64,000 nucleotides of DNA from Cloeon dipterum (lineage: Eukaryota > Arthropoda > Insecta > Ephemeroptera > Baetidae). Position 1 is the first letter of the stretch, and the number at the start of each line of letters is the position of its first letter. The stretch lies in assembly GCF_949628265.1 (NCBI RefSeq), contig NC_088790.1, forward strand, positions 16,248,545-16,312,544, written 5' to 3'. The translations under genes were made by a program, and so were the position numbers. The notes below the pieces were generated by a model that was given only the letters and a program-made list of their open reading frames with translations, was not told the origin of the DNA and searched no databases. This document shows, in pieces, positions 1 through 12,377 of this stretch.

Positions 1-2192
1 AAAACTGGTTGGAGAAAAGCTTTTCCGCTCCAAGGTCTCCTCGGATGAAAACTCAAAAGGGTTTAAGTATAATCTGTACAACTTGAAGGAAAAATTGGAG
101 ATTCAGATTTATGATGATTTGATCGATTTCAACTACCTACAAAATTTAAAGGCAAATGCTTCCATTGAAGGAGCTTTAAAGGAGTTAAACAAAGCCTTTG
201 GTGAGAATCATTTAACTAAAGCCACTTCTCTCTATACCTAATATATATTTATAACAATTTTTGCAGATTCAGTGCTGGATATACATACTGAACTAGGAGT
301 ATTCTATCCGCACATGTTCAAGCAATCTCTTATTGAACTTTATAGTTCTAAATTGAAACTGATCCACATGCTGAAACAGGATGCCAAAAATGTTCGCAAC
401 ATCCCTGCTGAAGACCGCGGGGTTGAAGAAAGTCCCATGACATTTGATTTTTCTGAACCTTTCGATCTGCTGAAGACAGCCATTAAAATTAGAAAAGAGG
501 TTGAAGGTTCCCTCAGAGATGAAGAATCCCATATTTGGCAAAAATTTATCATGGAAAAACACAAGTCGAGCGAGGAATTTTTCTCGCAAGCTTGTGACCG
601 ATTGAGCTCCAACGAAGCGGAACTTCCAAATAAGATTGCGATGATATTTCAGGTATTTGATATTATTAAAATGCATTTTCTAGGTCAATTTGATATTTAT
701 GATTGCAGTTTAATTAGTTTTATATATAGGCTGAAATGAATGGGGTGTAACCTCATTAGGCAAATATACCATTTGTGCTGGTTTACTTCTCAAAATTGAC
801 AAGAGTTGGATTCAATTCAAATTTAATTTTAATAAGGAAAAACCCATTTATTTTACATTGGGTAAATTTCACGCAGAAGCAAAATGAGAGACAAATTTTA
901 AGCTATAATTTTTAGTCAGTGCAATTTTTATGGAAATCATAATACCACAATTGTTTTATTTATCTGGTTAATTTCATTTACAGAGTCGAATCAAGAAAAT
1001 CGTAATTGACAGCATATGTTACCACATGGGAATAAATGAATCGAATAGTGAGGGAAAACACAAGGTAGTGTTGAGAGATTGGCAAGTGGTCCAGTATCTA
1101 CTGCCGTGTTTCGTGGCTTTCTTTCTCGACATATATAGATTAGAACCCAATCAGGAAACGGACATGAAAAAGGAAAGGTATTTGAGGTTTGTGCACGAAC
1201 TTATTAAAACCTACGAAACCGACGGGATAAGCAAATCGGCCGCATTCCACCAAGAGGACGCCAAAAATAACATCCGCAAATATTGGCAAGCATGGCCCTT
1301 AGGAGATAGCAGCGATCTATTGTTTTTTATGAAGAATTTGCAATGTATGTGCTATCCGGATATTTTCCCTTTGGATGGTTCCTCCACCTTGGGATTTTTC
1401 TCACCATTTCTTGAAGCTCTGCAGAACAGCGAAACAATGCATCCAAACAACGAGCTTACTACATCAACTTGTCTGTATTGGAATTGGCTCCTGTGGGACT
1501 TTTACAATAGATTTTATCTTGCTTTAGGCCGATCCTATCCTGTTCCTTCTGCTTACGTACAATGCATCTCAATATACGGCGTCGAAATTTCAAACTTCAT
1601 TCGTACTATGCTTGTACAAGATAATGTTGTTTTTGACAACGTTCTGATATTCTTTTATGATAAAATGAACGAATCTGAGAAGACAGCGTGCTTGGAAAGA
1701 CTGAAGGAGATAAAGCAAAGTGAAACCAACTTAAATTTAGCAGAAGAGATAATCAACGAAATGAAAAGCCTTACTGAGCACCAAACGTGGAGCATTGCGT
1801 TTTACATGGCAATGCGTCTTTTCGAGAAACCGTCGGCAAAGCCTGAAAATGAAACGAAACAGGAAGCTAGCGATAAAAAGGCGTATTCCAGTAACGTGGA
1901 GAACACAGACCAGAACGCAATCAAGGCATTTTACCACTTCTATTTTTACGACAGCATGAAAGCCTCGTTTGAGTTCGCCAAGGAAATAGCACCCGCCTCT
2001 TACAGTTTCGCCTTAACCCAAGTCGTCGGAGATCGAGAAATAAAGATGACAGAGGAATATAATTGGTGCTTTCCAATCAAACACTGCCGATTGTGCGGCA
2101 ACCTCAGGGCTCAGGACATGATTGAAGATGATAACGAGAGTTTATTCTGCTCTGCGAATTGTCTGCCTGGAAATCAAAACACGCAATCGTAA
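1..2192 (+). CDS. Uncharacterised protein, 3' part (three exons seen)
   Basis: Exons 1-200 (codons start at base 2), 267-652 and 984-2192 join in frame into 597 residues, ending at TAA 2190-2192; the 5' end lies outside the window. I do not recognise the family. The visible protein is mostly helical and rich in Lys, Glu, Phe and Tyr, with no signal peptide or clear membrane segment. Near the C-terminus there is a Cys-x2-Cys-x17-Cys-x3-Cys arrangement (HCRLCG ... FCSANC) that could bind one zinc ion. A low-complexity Lys/Glu/Ser stretch lies about 100 residues before it. Splice joints are ordinary: GTGAGA then TTGCAG, and GTATTT then TTTACAG. The gene is certainly coding, because three exons hold one frame, but its function is unknown. 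The intron at 653-983 shows nothing notable. Confidence 0.8.
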
Positions 2193-2834
2193 ATTGGACT
2201 CTGTGCACTTTGAATTGAGCTTTGAGTTGACCGCAACTAGACATTTTTGCCTAGATCTCATGAAAATGTATATACAATGTAACAACGAAAACATCCAGAA
2301 GAACTCTATTCTTTTATTTTCCCTCTAAGTTTTTTCACCTCAATTTGCAAGAATATAGTACAATGTTAACTGCTTTCTTGTTTGGATGCTTCATTCAGTA
2401 TTATTTGACCTTTGTGAATAAGACAAATACATCAATTGGGCTCAAATTTTTATGAGAATATTAAAATTAATTAAATATGTGGCAGTGTTACACAATCATT
2501 ATATCAATATCACAGAATGATATACAGCGAATTCTGTGACTCAAACTATTTTTATGGACTAAAATTGCTTGACCGTTTTTAATAGATATATCATATTATT
2601 TCCATTTAGCTCATAATTATGTTAATTTCCGGAAAAGCTTTTATTACGACAAAAGCAACTTAAAATTATAAGTAACAGCAGCGTGGCCTTGCAAGCAAAG
2701 CATTATCTTTGTGTTTTGTTAATTTCAGATTTGTTCAAAAACTAAAGGGCCATAAACTTAGATGAAGGGCAACTAGTACCCTGCGATGACTTTACTTTTA
2801 TCAAACATTATTTAAACAAATGTATTTTGTATTT
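2193..2834. other. Convergent intergenic region, 642 bp
   Basis: AT-rich sequence between the stop codon of the uncharacterised + strand gene and the stop codon of the - strand GT92 gene. It should hold both 3' UTRs. I see no canonical AATAAA clearly placed for either gene and no further coding signal. Confidence 0.6.
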
Positions 2835-5800
2835 TTAGACAGCCCTCGAAGCGTTTAGACTGGATTCCACTATTTTCAAAACTCGAGCTTTGTCCACCCT
2901 GCTCAGTAGAATCTCATCCCTCTGAGTGAAGCGTAAGTATCTGTTTTGGCAGTCATTGGCCATGAGAGGCGAACAGCCTTGACGGTAGTGATTCACCTGC
3001 GCCACACTTTGGTCTGCAACTTCCATTCGCTGAGTTCCCGGAATCTGTAAGAACAAAATTCGCGCTGAAACACGCTCACGACAAAATAATTTAGAAAAAA
3101 CTATGCACCAGAGTGTGTAAAGCGTAGTGGTTGAACAAAGTGAGCGTACGGTCCGTGGCGGCGAAACTTTTATACGTCCCTGTCGTTTCATAAGAGCTGC
3201 GGAAAAGGAGGTCCAAGGGAGAGGTGTTCGCAGCGGATGAGAAAAAGAAAAAGTTGCGCACGGCGAACGAGGCTGGACTGCGATCGTGGGTGGCGACGAG
3301 GTCGGCCAGCGTCTCTTGCCACGAGAGGTGCTTGACGGGCACCAGCACCTGCGGAATATAGACCTCACCATATATTAAGCACTCATCGCAGCTGCACAAA
3401 AATAAATCTTTAATTATAATTAAACAAAAATGAGTTTAGCGTGATTAATAAAAGACAAAAAATGACACATTTGTAAGGTTTTTCGGGTTAGCAAAATTTG
3501 AAGAATTGAGTGTAAATATATATAGTAGGCAAAACGACCAGGATTAGACAAAAAGACTGCATGTCCAGTGGTTTTTCCAGATATTTCTGAAAATGAACTC
3601 CACTTTTCTGCACTTGTTTTCGAGCCGTTTAAAAATATGACATTTTAAAACTGGTATTAAGAACAAAGAAAAAATAAGAAAAATCCCAAGGAAACGGAAC
3701 TTTTCCAATTTAATTTTAGTATTCTGTTTTGTACTCTACGTGTGCGACAGGATAAAATTAAAACAATACAACTCGAGAATATTAAATAATTTTAACTGGT
3801 GTGTTTGTTTTTATGTTGCATTTAAGGAGCTAATTAAGAACATTGAAGTCTCATTTTAATTTAACCTTGTCGTATTCAACTTTCAATGGCCAAAACAAGT
3901 AATTTTCAATTCTAAAAACTAAATAAAAATTAGTATAGTGGTAAATTTGGGAAAATAATGTACCCTCTTAGCTTTTCCGGTAATTTGTCATGAATTTAAA
4001 AAAAATATTCTTGTCTTTTAATCTAGAAAAAACTGAAACAGACAGTTGTGTGAACCTTGGAAAAGACCGCCATAAAGTAAGATGGATTTCAAGCCTGTAA
4101 CATTAAACTAGCTCATAATTTTAAAAGTCAAAATTATATACCTGAAAATTATGTATAATAAATTTAATACGGCATGCAAATTAAAATATTTTAACTTGGA
4201 AAACGCAGATAAATTCAATGCATGAGAATTACGGTAAAAACAGTTAAGTTGTGAATTATATAATATGTTAAGTGAAGCATCTCTTTATGGCCGTAATTAA
4301 CTAAATAATGAGAGTCCGCTAGTGTAGTTAAACCACTCCTTCACTGTATGACACTCTTTATGGACCGAGGTGTGCATTCGTTTTATGAGCCATTACGAGC
4401 GTAAAAGGCACAGCGAAAACCAGTTCCAGTTTTGGCGTGTAATTTAAACAAATTCATCCATTAGTAATTTTCTCCATCTGTCTTGTGCTTTTACAAAATA
4501 CACATTGGAAAAAATATATGCATATATTCGCTCACCTCGTCCACGTCCAAGGGCAAGACAAATTGGTGCCGGCCGATGCTCCTGTAGAGGCAGTCGTTGT
4601 AGGACACCAGTTCAAATCTGCGTTTTTGCCACAGTTCACTGAGGTCAGACAGCAGCAACCCGGGCGGCAGGGGCTCGTCCACTACCTCGACCCGGTCACT
4701 GTAGTGTTTCAGCAGTCGTTGCACTTTTTCGTCCACCTTCTGCACGTAAACGAAGAACTTGGACGCGCCCAGAGCTCCGTTTATCTCGATCCACTCGGCA
4801 ATCTGACGCGAAATGTCATCAGAGCGGCTAGGAAAGTTCAGTCCTTTCACGCACACAGCCACTGACACCTGATTCGATGGCTCACTTTTCACCCATGAAA
4901 CAACGGGCAAACGAGGGGTGGTTTCGAACGCTTTCTGGAGGGATATCGACACAGTCACAGGCTGCTCCAATGATTTTTTGTACGGGCAAGTCAGGAGGAA
5001 AGGTCGGAACGTTGTGTTCGACAAGGGCGCCTTCCATTCGGACGACCTGATAAGAAAAATCAGAACGAAACAAACTTTTAAAGTTGGAGATCGTACGTGT
5101 GTTTGCTGTCTGACAATTTGTGCATAAAAGGCGAGAACTTTTGAAAAAAGTATAGCTGTTAAAAAATATTATCAGCAGGAATATCACGCTATAATCATCA
5201 ATGATCGCGATTGTAAAAAATTTTCAGTTAAAATGATATGATAATTTAAAATAATCAAATATTTAAAAAGAAAAAACGAAATTTAGATTGAATTTCTGTA
5301 ATTAATTTTATTTTTGTTTTAAATCATGCGTATAGTTGCACTTTCCCACTAGTGACTTTTAAGTGCGCATTTAAAAAATCTGCGCCAAAAATTTATATTT
5401 GATTTTTTTGCAATTTTATTTTGTTCCCAAATTTAGCCCATTACTTCAAAATTTTCTGTACAAACACATCTCTCAAGCTGAAGTGCAGGCTATAATTTAA
5501 AACAAATATTTTTGAATCCGAAAAACTGGTCATTAAATTAAGCTAAAATGGAATTGGGTAAAAACAGTGCAGTAAAATACACCATATGACGCAACAGCTA
5601 CTATCACAAGAAAATTAATTGTTATAACTCCACTTTTTTAATTTTAATACGTTTAAAAAATTACGTTTTAAAGAGGAATGATACTGCTAAACCCCGATAA
5701 ATCCTTATTTGCCATCTATTTTTTAAAGTCAAAATTGACCTAGGTATATAGCACGGCAAATTTTTACGAAAAGTGTGGCTCCAACGATTGCTTTTCAAAT

Positions 5801-6661
5801 GGCGAGGACTGTCTCACTGCTTGAAATCTTATTTTATTTCACACACAAAAAATCACAGAAAAAGATCATTTGCCATTATTGGATAGATTTCAACAGTGTA
5901 GGCATTGAAATCCGCCAAGGAAATATGATCAAGCACACTAAATTTCGGTTAAAATTGACAAAATTTCAATTTTAATGGAAGCAAGGTCATCTTTTGATTC
6001 TTGCGCATTATAGAATAAATTGTTAAAACTAACAATTTGAGTGTAGACAAATTCTTATTTAAGCCAATAATTAATTAATTTATTTTAATTTTTGCTTTGG
6101 ATATATCAATCTACCTTAACGAATGAACGGAATTGTGGGGTTACATTGAAGTAGTAAAAGCACTTGAAATTCAAGACCCGAGTTTGAAAGTTTTCCCAGG
6201 CATATTTAAATAAAACGATCACTTCGACTGTCCCGTTTTCTCCCTCCAACTGACCATATCTCCGTGGGTAGCACCTTGGCAGCGTGCACCTCGCGACGTC
6301 CGTGAAAGCGGAGGCGGCAGAAGAAGTTCGGCGGCACCCTCACCCCCCTGACCAGGCTCAGAAGGCGGACGGCGGGCAGGTGTGGCACTCTGCGGTCGTC
6401 GAAGGCCCTGAGGAGGAACAGGACGCCGTCCAGCGCAAGCCACCCTTCCGCGTGCAGCGGCCCGTCGCCGTTGTCGTCACGGGGTGGGCCGCCAGCGGCG
6501 AGGGCGGCCGAGTGCTCCGCCTCTGCCGAGTACGCGACGACCGACCTGACGATGAGCCGCGGTGCAGACTCCGGCTCTTTTTCCTCGGCACCGCTCCTCA
6601 GCACCACGAACAGCACGCAGAGCGGAGCGAGCAGCGTGCAGACCCACCGCCGCCGCATCAT
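2835..6661 (-). CDS. GT92 family (DUF23) glycosyltransferase, type II membrane protein
   Basis: Four exons on the minus strand: 6661-6255, 5046-4536, 3348-3109 and 3044-2835 (stop TAA 2837-2835), giving 455 residues. The start is a double ATG at 6661. Residues 3-24 are Arg-rich then hydrophobic (RRRWVCTLLAPLCVLFVV), a signal anchor expected to place the enzyme in the Golgi. The lumenal part carries family GT92 landmarks: FRPFLLTCP, VAVCVKGL, EWIEINGALGASKFFVYVQ, then the DVDE motif (303-306), which fits the DxD metal and nucleotide-sugar site, then HLSWQETL and ASFAVRNFFFF, and late VNHYR. GT92 enzymes are known as galactosyltransferases in C. elegans; the substrate here is unknown. The intron at 3349-4535 falls exactly after DVDE. 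Exon 1 is strongly GC-rich, probably a CpG island. N-glycosylation sequons include NTT and NAS. Confidence 0.9.
3680..3930. repeat. Degenerate interspersed repeat in GT92 intron 2
   Basis: The stretch near 3685-3745 and a second block near 3888-3920 resemble 29235-29300 and 29320-29350 in an AP-1 gamma intron. Shared words include AAAATCCCA followed by GGAAAC, then CCAATTTAATTTTA, then CAAAACAAGT. The order is the same but the spacing differs. It looks like two old copies of one dispersed repeat. Similarity was judged by eye, so the boundaries are approximate. Confidence 0.4.
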
Positions 6662-9600
6662 TCACTGCGAGAGGAAAGCGCCGCGGCACAAAGTTTCGCT
6701 TGCTTGTTCACTCCTCTCGCTCCCGTTAAGTTGCGCGGTGCAACTCATTCAGTCCGAATTGTGTTACGTTTTAAAAATTTTAATTTAGCAATGCATTCAA
6801 TTTCTATAGAATCGAGACCAAAACGCCGCTTGACATAATTGTGGTAATTGAATATTAATTTAAATTTACTATTTTCTGTCGTTTTTTCGCGAATTAATAT
6901 ATTGTTCACGTGAAAATTTTTAGTCTTTAAAAACGCAAATGCTAGGTCTGACGCGGTATATATAACCATTTTTTACTATTCAAGTTTTTTCAGTCAGTGT
7001 AAGCAATTAAAAATCAACCACCTCTAAAACGCTGGTATAGCAATTTATTTATTAATTTAATTGTTATACAAATTTTCGGGATTAAATACCAACTTTATGC
7101 CGACAGTTAATTAGTACTAAAAGTTCAAAAATTAATGGATAATTTTCTTTCATTCCACATTTGAAGAATTGTTTCAAGAAAAAAAGAATTGTAAAAAAAA
7201 AATATGGAAATTTTGTTAAGCTAGAAAATATTTATTGGAAAACAGGAAAAATATTCCAACCAGGAATGTTTTGTATTTTTGTATTAAATCACTTATTGTG
7301 ATGAGAGATTATTTTACTTTGATTTTATTTAATCTCATCCTTTTTTATTTTCCATTATATGTATTATTGCTACGGTCAAATAGGAACGTTAAATAAAGGG
7401 ACAGTTTTTTTAGTTTTAATTTTACTGTATCCTCTATGGAAGATATTTTGCCAGTGTAAAAATAAAAAATATTTTATGTTCGAAAATGGAAATAAACGCG
7501 TGTGATCATTTGTGTTGCCATACTTGTTTTTATTTTAATACATTTTTTTGTAAGAATTTTACTGGAAATCTTTTCTGGAGGAATTTTACCAGCCAAAATG
7601 AATATTGAAGCGATAAAGAGAATATGGAAAATATGTTGAATTTTGATCATTTTAAACTAAAATCCAGACTGAATTGTACATTTCGCAAATTTTAACGTAC
7701 TTAACACGCCTTCAACGACTGTTAATAGTTCTCTGCAGCTAATACTGTTGTATGAATTTAATTTAGAAGGTAAAAGCATTTCTGATTTTTAATGAGTACT
7801 GCGGGGCAGAAAAAGCAAGCTGTGCAAATCGGGAACACGTCACAGTATTTTTTGCAAATTATCCACTCTGCATGCGACCACTTTTTTATTTATTTTCATA
7901 CCAGAGTAGCCATAATAAATTATACACTTTTAAAAACCTATAGAATTTTTTATAAATTTTATTGTCTTTATTTCCACTTTGATTTATTCACCGTTATATA
8001 TAGACAACAAGCAAATGCTGCACATTTTAATGCGCAGTTTGACAGAAACAAACGATCGGTCTCGTCGCTGTGCTATTGTCTCTTTCATTCAGTTTGTTAG
8101 GTCTTGTCGCGCGACATTATGCAATGTATTACGTATGCAACTGTTAAAAGTAGCGTTTTTATGGGAAAGTGGGACAGATGACAATCTCTCCGAGTTGCTG
8201 AGCACGACAGGCGCGCTCTTATCATGGGTAATTTATGCCATACGTGTGTGAGGAGAATTTTGGCTTACAAACACACAACAGTAATTTTATCCAATTAAAA
8301 TTATTTATATTTTTAGCTATTCGAATGAAATCAAAATTTCCTCGTTCCCAGGCTATTCAACCCGAACCGCGTGTGTGTAGCTTGATGTTTAATGAGATGC
8401 TGCGTGCGTGCATGGACTGTTTGTTTCCATCATCGCGTGAGAGTGTTTTAATCTGCTCTCTGCTCTGCTGTGTGAGAGTTTAATTGAAATGCAAACAGTT
8501 CGTGCGTTAGGTCGCTCTTTATTTTTCATTTTAATTTAATTGGCCTGCTCACTCACCATTTGATGTCCAACCATAAACTCTCACATATACTATAGCAAAT
8601 TGATGCACGGTTATTTATCTGCAGCAAATGATCGTCTCCCATTTATAACACAAATCACCATGGCTGCGGTGAACGTTTGCGTTGAATAAACTGCTCTTTA
8701 ATCGCTTCCGGTACACTCAAATATCGCTGGTTTAACTCTCATTGACTTAACACACCGATGTTTATTTTATTTAAATCATTTAATTAACTTATAAATCGTT
8801 TGGACATGATAAAAAAGCACCCACAAAGCAATTGAATTCACTCAATCTGCTGACAGGTGAATAAATGTTAAGAATGTGGAGATAAGAGAATCCCAACTTT
8901 TCTATGAATGCAATAACTTCCAAGAACTGGTAAAAGGTAAAAGGAAGGAAGATTTCATCCTATAATCTAAATATTCACCGAAAATTTTCATTTTACATTA
9001 TTTCAACATTAAATTTAAGCGGTAACTTAACACGCAGTGAAATTTTTAAAAATTATGCTGGCATGAATCACAAGAGATTCCTAGCGAAGAAGTTAAAAAT
9101 CATTTCAAAATTTAATATAAAATTACTTCTAATAGAAAGCTCAATATTATACTCAGTTAAACTTATCAAACTATTTTGTCTAGATTTCGATTATAAAAAT
9201 GGGAGTAAAATAAATAGCTAAAAAGGCTGCATACACTCAGAACAATAATGACAGACAGATAATATTGCATTTAATTTTAAGCTTAAATATAGCGAAAAAT
9301 GGGGTAATTTATAAGACACAGCTGCTATTTGAATCAAATCCTAATAAACTCCTAAACCTAATTACTAAATTGGCTGATTATTTGCTTTCTAGTGTTAGAA
9401 ATAATTAATTTTCAAAATGATTTTATGGATGAAAGAGACAAACGGGTGCGAAAGCAGCTTCACGCTGACGCTTACAAATACGTTTAAATGGTGTTTAGCA
9501 AGAGTAGCCAATAAATGACAAATATTCTGGTAAAAGTGACTGAAAATAATATGTCGATGCGGAAGTGTCGTAAAATTCTAATGATTGCAAAACAGCAAAA

Positions 9601-9800
9601 AAAAGTGGCAATTGCTACTTTTAATGGTGCGTCTTAAGTTGTTTGACCTTGCCGTTTTACATTAGTTTTCGCAGCAAAACATCTCATATTAGGATAGCTA
9701 AGATAGCTGCAACGCAAGCAACATGTTCCATTTGTGCGATGGGGAGAGGCAAAAGGTGGTGGCTTATTTTCCGTGCGCACGCGGCGGTCGCCAGCAACCT
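6662..9800. other. Divergent intergenic region between GT92 and histone H1
   Basis: About 3.1 kb between two genes transcribed away from each other. The first 100 bp continue the GC-rich promoter of the GT92 gene. From 6800 to 7750 the sequence is AT-rich with homopolymer runs. From 7980 to 8500 base composition is more mixed, and several short open frames occur on the + strand without family similarity or consistent splice structure; I treat them as chance. The last 150 bp is the H1 promoter. No RNA gene seen. Confidence 0.6.
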
Positions 9801-9807
9801 TATATAA
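9801..9807 (+). promoter_or_regulatory. TATA box of histone H1
   Basis: TATATAA lies 83 bp upstream of the H1 start codon, which implies a transcription start near 9830 and a 5' leader of about 60 nt. This matches the compact TATA promoters of replication-dependent histone genes. Confidence 0.7.
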
Positions 9808-9889
9808 CCTGCGGTCCTGCTGTCAAAAATTATTAGTTTCGCTCCGCTTCGCAAGCAAACGCAACCTCGCTCTCAAAGCAAACGCAGGC

Positions 9890-10504
9890 ATGGCCGATGA
9901 TATCGCTGACGACCCGGTGCCCAAGTCCCCCGTTAAGGCCAAGGACCCACTGGCCAAGAAAGCCGCCGCCGCCTCCACTCACCCCCCGACGGCCCAGATG
10001 GTGAACGACGCCATCAAGAGCATGAAGGAACGCGGAGGCTCGTCGCTGCGCGCCATCAAGAAGTTCATCGCGAGTAAGTACGAAGTGGACGCCAAAAAAC
10101 TGGCGCCGTTCATCCGCAAGTACCTGAAGTCAGCCGTCAATAAGGGCGACTTGGTGCAGACCAAAGGCAAAGGCGCGTCCGGCTCTTTCAAGCTGAATCC
10201 GGCCGTGAATGAGAAAGCGAAGGTAGTCAAGTCCAAGAAGCAGCCAGCGAGCGAGAGGGTGAAGCTCAAGACTGCAGGTGGCAAACCCAAGAAGGCCGCG
10301 GCCACCAAGGAGAAAAAAAGCATGACTACAAAAGTTATGTTGAAGAAAGGGGCAAAGTCTTCGACAAAGGAGAAGAAGGTCATGGCCAACAAGCCCAGCA
10401 AGTCACCCAAGGAGAAGAAGCAACTGACCAAAAAGAAGGCCCCAGCCAAGAAGACCCCTGCCATGAAAACCTTCCTGAAAAAAGCCGCCGCCAAGAAAGC
10501 ATAA
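9890..10504 (+). CDS. His1: Linker histone H1
   Basis: Single-exon gene for a 204-residue linker histone that binds nucleosomes at DNA entry and exit and compacts chromatin. The open frame extends upstream to 9734, but that part lies over the TATA box and leader; ATG 9890 starts the typical MADD acidic N-terminus. Residues about 34-110 form the winged-helix globular domain ([61 protein letters not shown]). The remaining C-terminal tail is Lys/Ala/Pro-rich with repeated KK, AKK and SPKEKK motifs. There are no introns, and a 3' histone stem-loop follows 27 bp after the stop, so this is a replication-dependent, non-polyadenylated type. Coding GC is far above the surroundings. No core histone genes are adjacent. 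Confidence 0.96.
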   Translation: MADDIADDPVPKSPVKAKDPLAKKAAAASTHPPTAQMVNDAIKSMKERGGSSLRAIKKFIASKYEVDAKKLAPFIRKYLKSAVNKGDLVQTKGKGASGSFKLNPAVNEKAKVVKSKKQPASERVKLKTAGGKPKKAAATKEKKSMTTKVMLKKGAKSSTKEKKVMANKPSKSPKEKKQLTKKKAPAKKTPAMKTFLKKAAAKKA

Positions 10505-10531
10505 GCCTCGTCGACACCTTCTCAAAACCAG

Positions 10532-10547
10532 CCCTTCTAAGGGCTAC
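10532..10547 (+). terminator. Histone mRNA 3' stem-loop
   Basis: AGCCCTTCTAAGGGCT forms a perfect 6-bp stem with a TCTA loop, matching the metazoan histone stem-loop pattern (stem ending CU, UHUH loop, A then purines). It is bound by SLBP and directs U7-dependent cleavage just downstream. The terminal pair is A-U instead of the usual G-C. Confidence 0.92.
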
Positions 10548-12377
10548 CAATTAATTCAGCTCAAAAGTACAAAGTAATTATTTTCCAGCAACTTCATAAG
10601 ATTTGCAAGGAAATTAAAACGTGTATTATATGATAATTTTACGAGTATAGCTTATATTTTTTGTGTTAAAAAAAAGATATTTACAAGCATACAATTTTTT
10701 TAATGTTTTTGAAAGCCGAATAATATCTGTGGTATTTTTATTTGGATCGGAATTAGGAATTTACCACACCGAGAAATCTCCGGCGTCAAAAACATTTTAG
10801 GCATGTAAGTGTTAAGAGTTTACACATTTTTAGTATAACTTTTAATTCATTGAATTCTTTTTAAAAACAAGCTTGTTTTAAAATGTGTTAATTTTTCATC
10901 AAATTTCCTTTCAATGATCCTTCTATGAGAAGAATGGAACACACGGTATCTTTTGACTGATAATGACGATTCCCTAAGCGTCAATTGTTGATTTAACGCA
11001 GTTTTAATTTCAAATCCTTTCATTTTAGCGGTTGATTGAATCACGGGGTTTGGAAAAATTGTCTGGTTAATTTAATTGCAGTAATGACAGCAATTGCGGT
11101 TATTTTCTATGTTCACGTTATTTAAAGACGGGTTTAAGGACAAAACCCGACGACCTTTGAGCAAATATATTTTCCCCGCAGTCTCATTAATTTGGCTTAA
11201 TAACATTCTGAGTGAAATGCGAAAACTGCGGATGATTCACTTCGGCAGGCGTGGAAATACTCTAGCCGGATCAAATTCCCCAAATTGCCGTGCACATATT
11301 TGAGCGGTGCATTTCAAGCACGTTTTCACTCCAAAGCAAATTATTTGAATATAATATATCATATTATGATCAGCGTGTATTCTAATCATTAATGTCGGAT
11401 TCCTTTCATTCTCAGAATTCGATAATTTGTGAAGAGAAAATAAAGTTTAATGCCCCTTCTTATTTTTCTCAATATTTGTGCATAGATTAATTACTGCAAA
11501 TTGTCAGAGAAATATCAGGTCAAATTTTATTTTCATTCATTAAACTGGCTTCTATATGTGACGAAATTATAACTAAAAATTGTTAAAATTAATTTATTAT
11601 CGATCAAAGCAAGAAGAATGTTAAACAACCTTCTTGGTCTGATTTTTTTATTAAATTAAGCGCTTCATTAACTGGGGGAGTACAACAATAAAATAATCTC
11701 GAAATCATACAATTTTCAAAATTTATCTGTTAACAATATAGACTAGAAGTCTGAGAGATCGTTCCATGCAAAAACTATTAAAAATAAAAATTACTTTTAT
11801 TGCAATGAAGCACAGAGGTAAAATACCAGACGTAACGTGAAATATGTAATTATTACTACTGTATTATTTTTTAATATCATAATTCAAATTTGTTTAGTTT
11901 AATTTCTTATCGAAATAAATTTTATTGGTGATACATAAATGTTATGTGTCGTGTGTGCTGTATTTTTTGAATCAATCTCTGTTTGTTTGTTTGTTGTGGG
12001 AATATAAATACCATAAATACTGGAAAAAAAACTCTTTCAAAACTGCTTTATTCCTCAAGCTCTCTGACACGCACATCAAGCAACAAAAACAAACGTGCGC
12101 TTGCAGTGCTTTTTCCCATTTATCAATGCAAAAAAAATGCAATAATGCAGCTTGAAATAGGCACAGCGTTTTACCTACTGCCCGCAGTTGCGCGCCTTTG
12201 CGAAGGAGCCACGAGCCACTTTGTAATATTTAAGCGCGTAACAGCTGATAGGTTTGCAGCTGTCAATGCAGCACGCCGCGCTGCACGTTGTACGAGAGAT
12301 AATTATCATACTACGGTTTTTAATGTTGGATTAACCTTTTTTCGAGTGTTGGAAGGACTTACATCATTGTTTGCAAA
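10548..12377. other. Intergenic region between H1 and the LRR gene
   Basis: About 1.8 kb, mostly AT-rich with no convincing coding frame. From 12160 to 12370 composition becomes more GC-rich (blocks with GCGCGTAACAGCTG and GCACGCCGCGCTGCACG), which is probably the promoter and 5' leader of the LRR gene that starts at 12378. No TATA box is obvious. Confidence 0.55.

Noticed and set aside
3391-3393. An acceptor-like AG before the third GT92 exon
   Set aside because: Joining there from the DVDE exon puts the next codons out of frame with an early stop; the acceptor at 3349-3350 restores frame and the family sequence.
7792-8483. Three overlapping + strand frames upstream of H1
   Set aside because: Composition is not coding-like, no domain is visible and no splicing model extends them.
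9734-9889. N-terminal extension of the H1 open frame
   Set aside because: It overlaps the TATA box and leader, and the H1-type N-terminus starts at ATG 9890.
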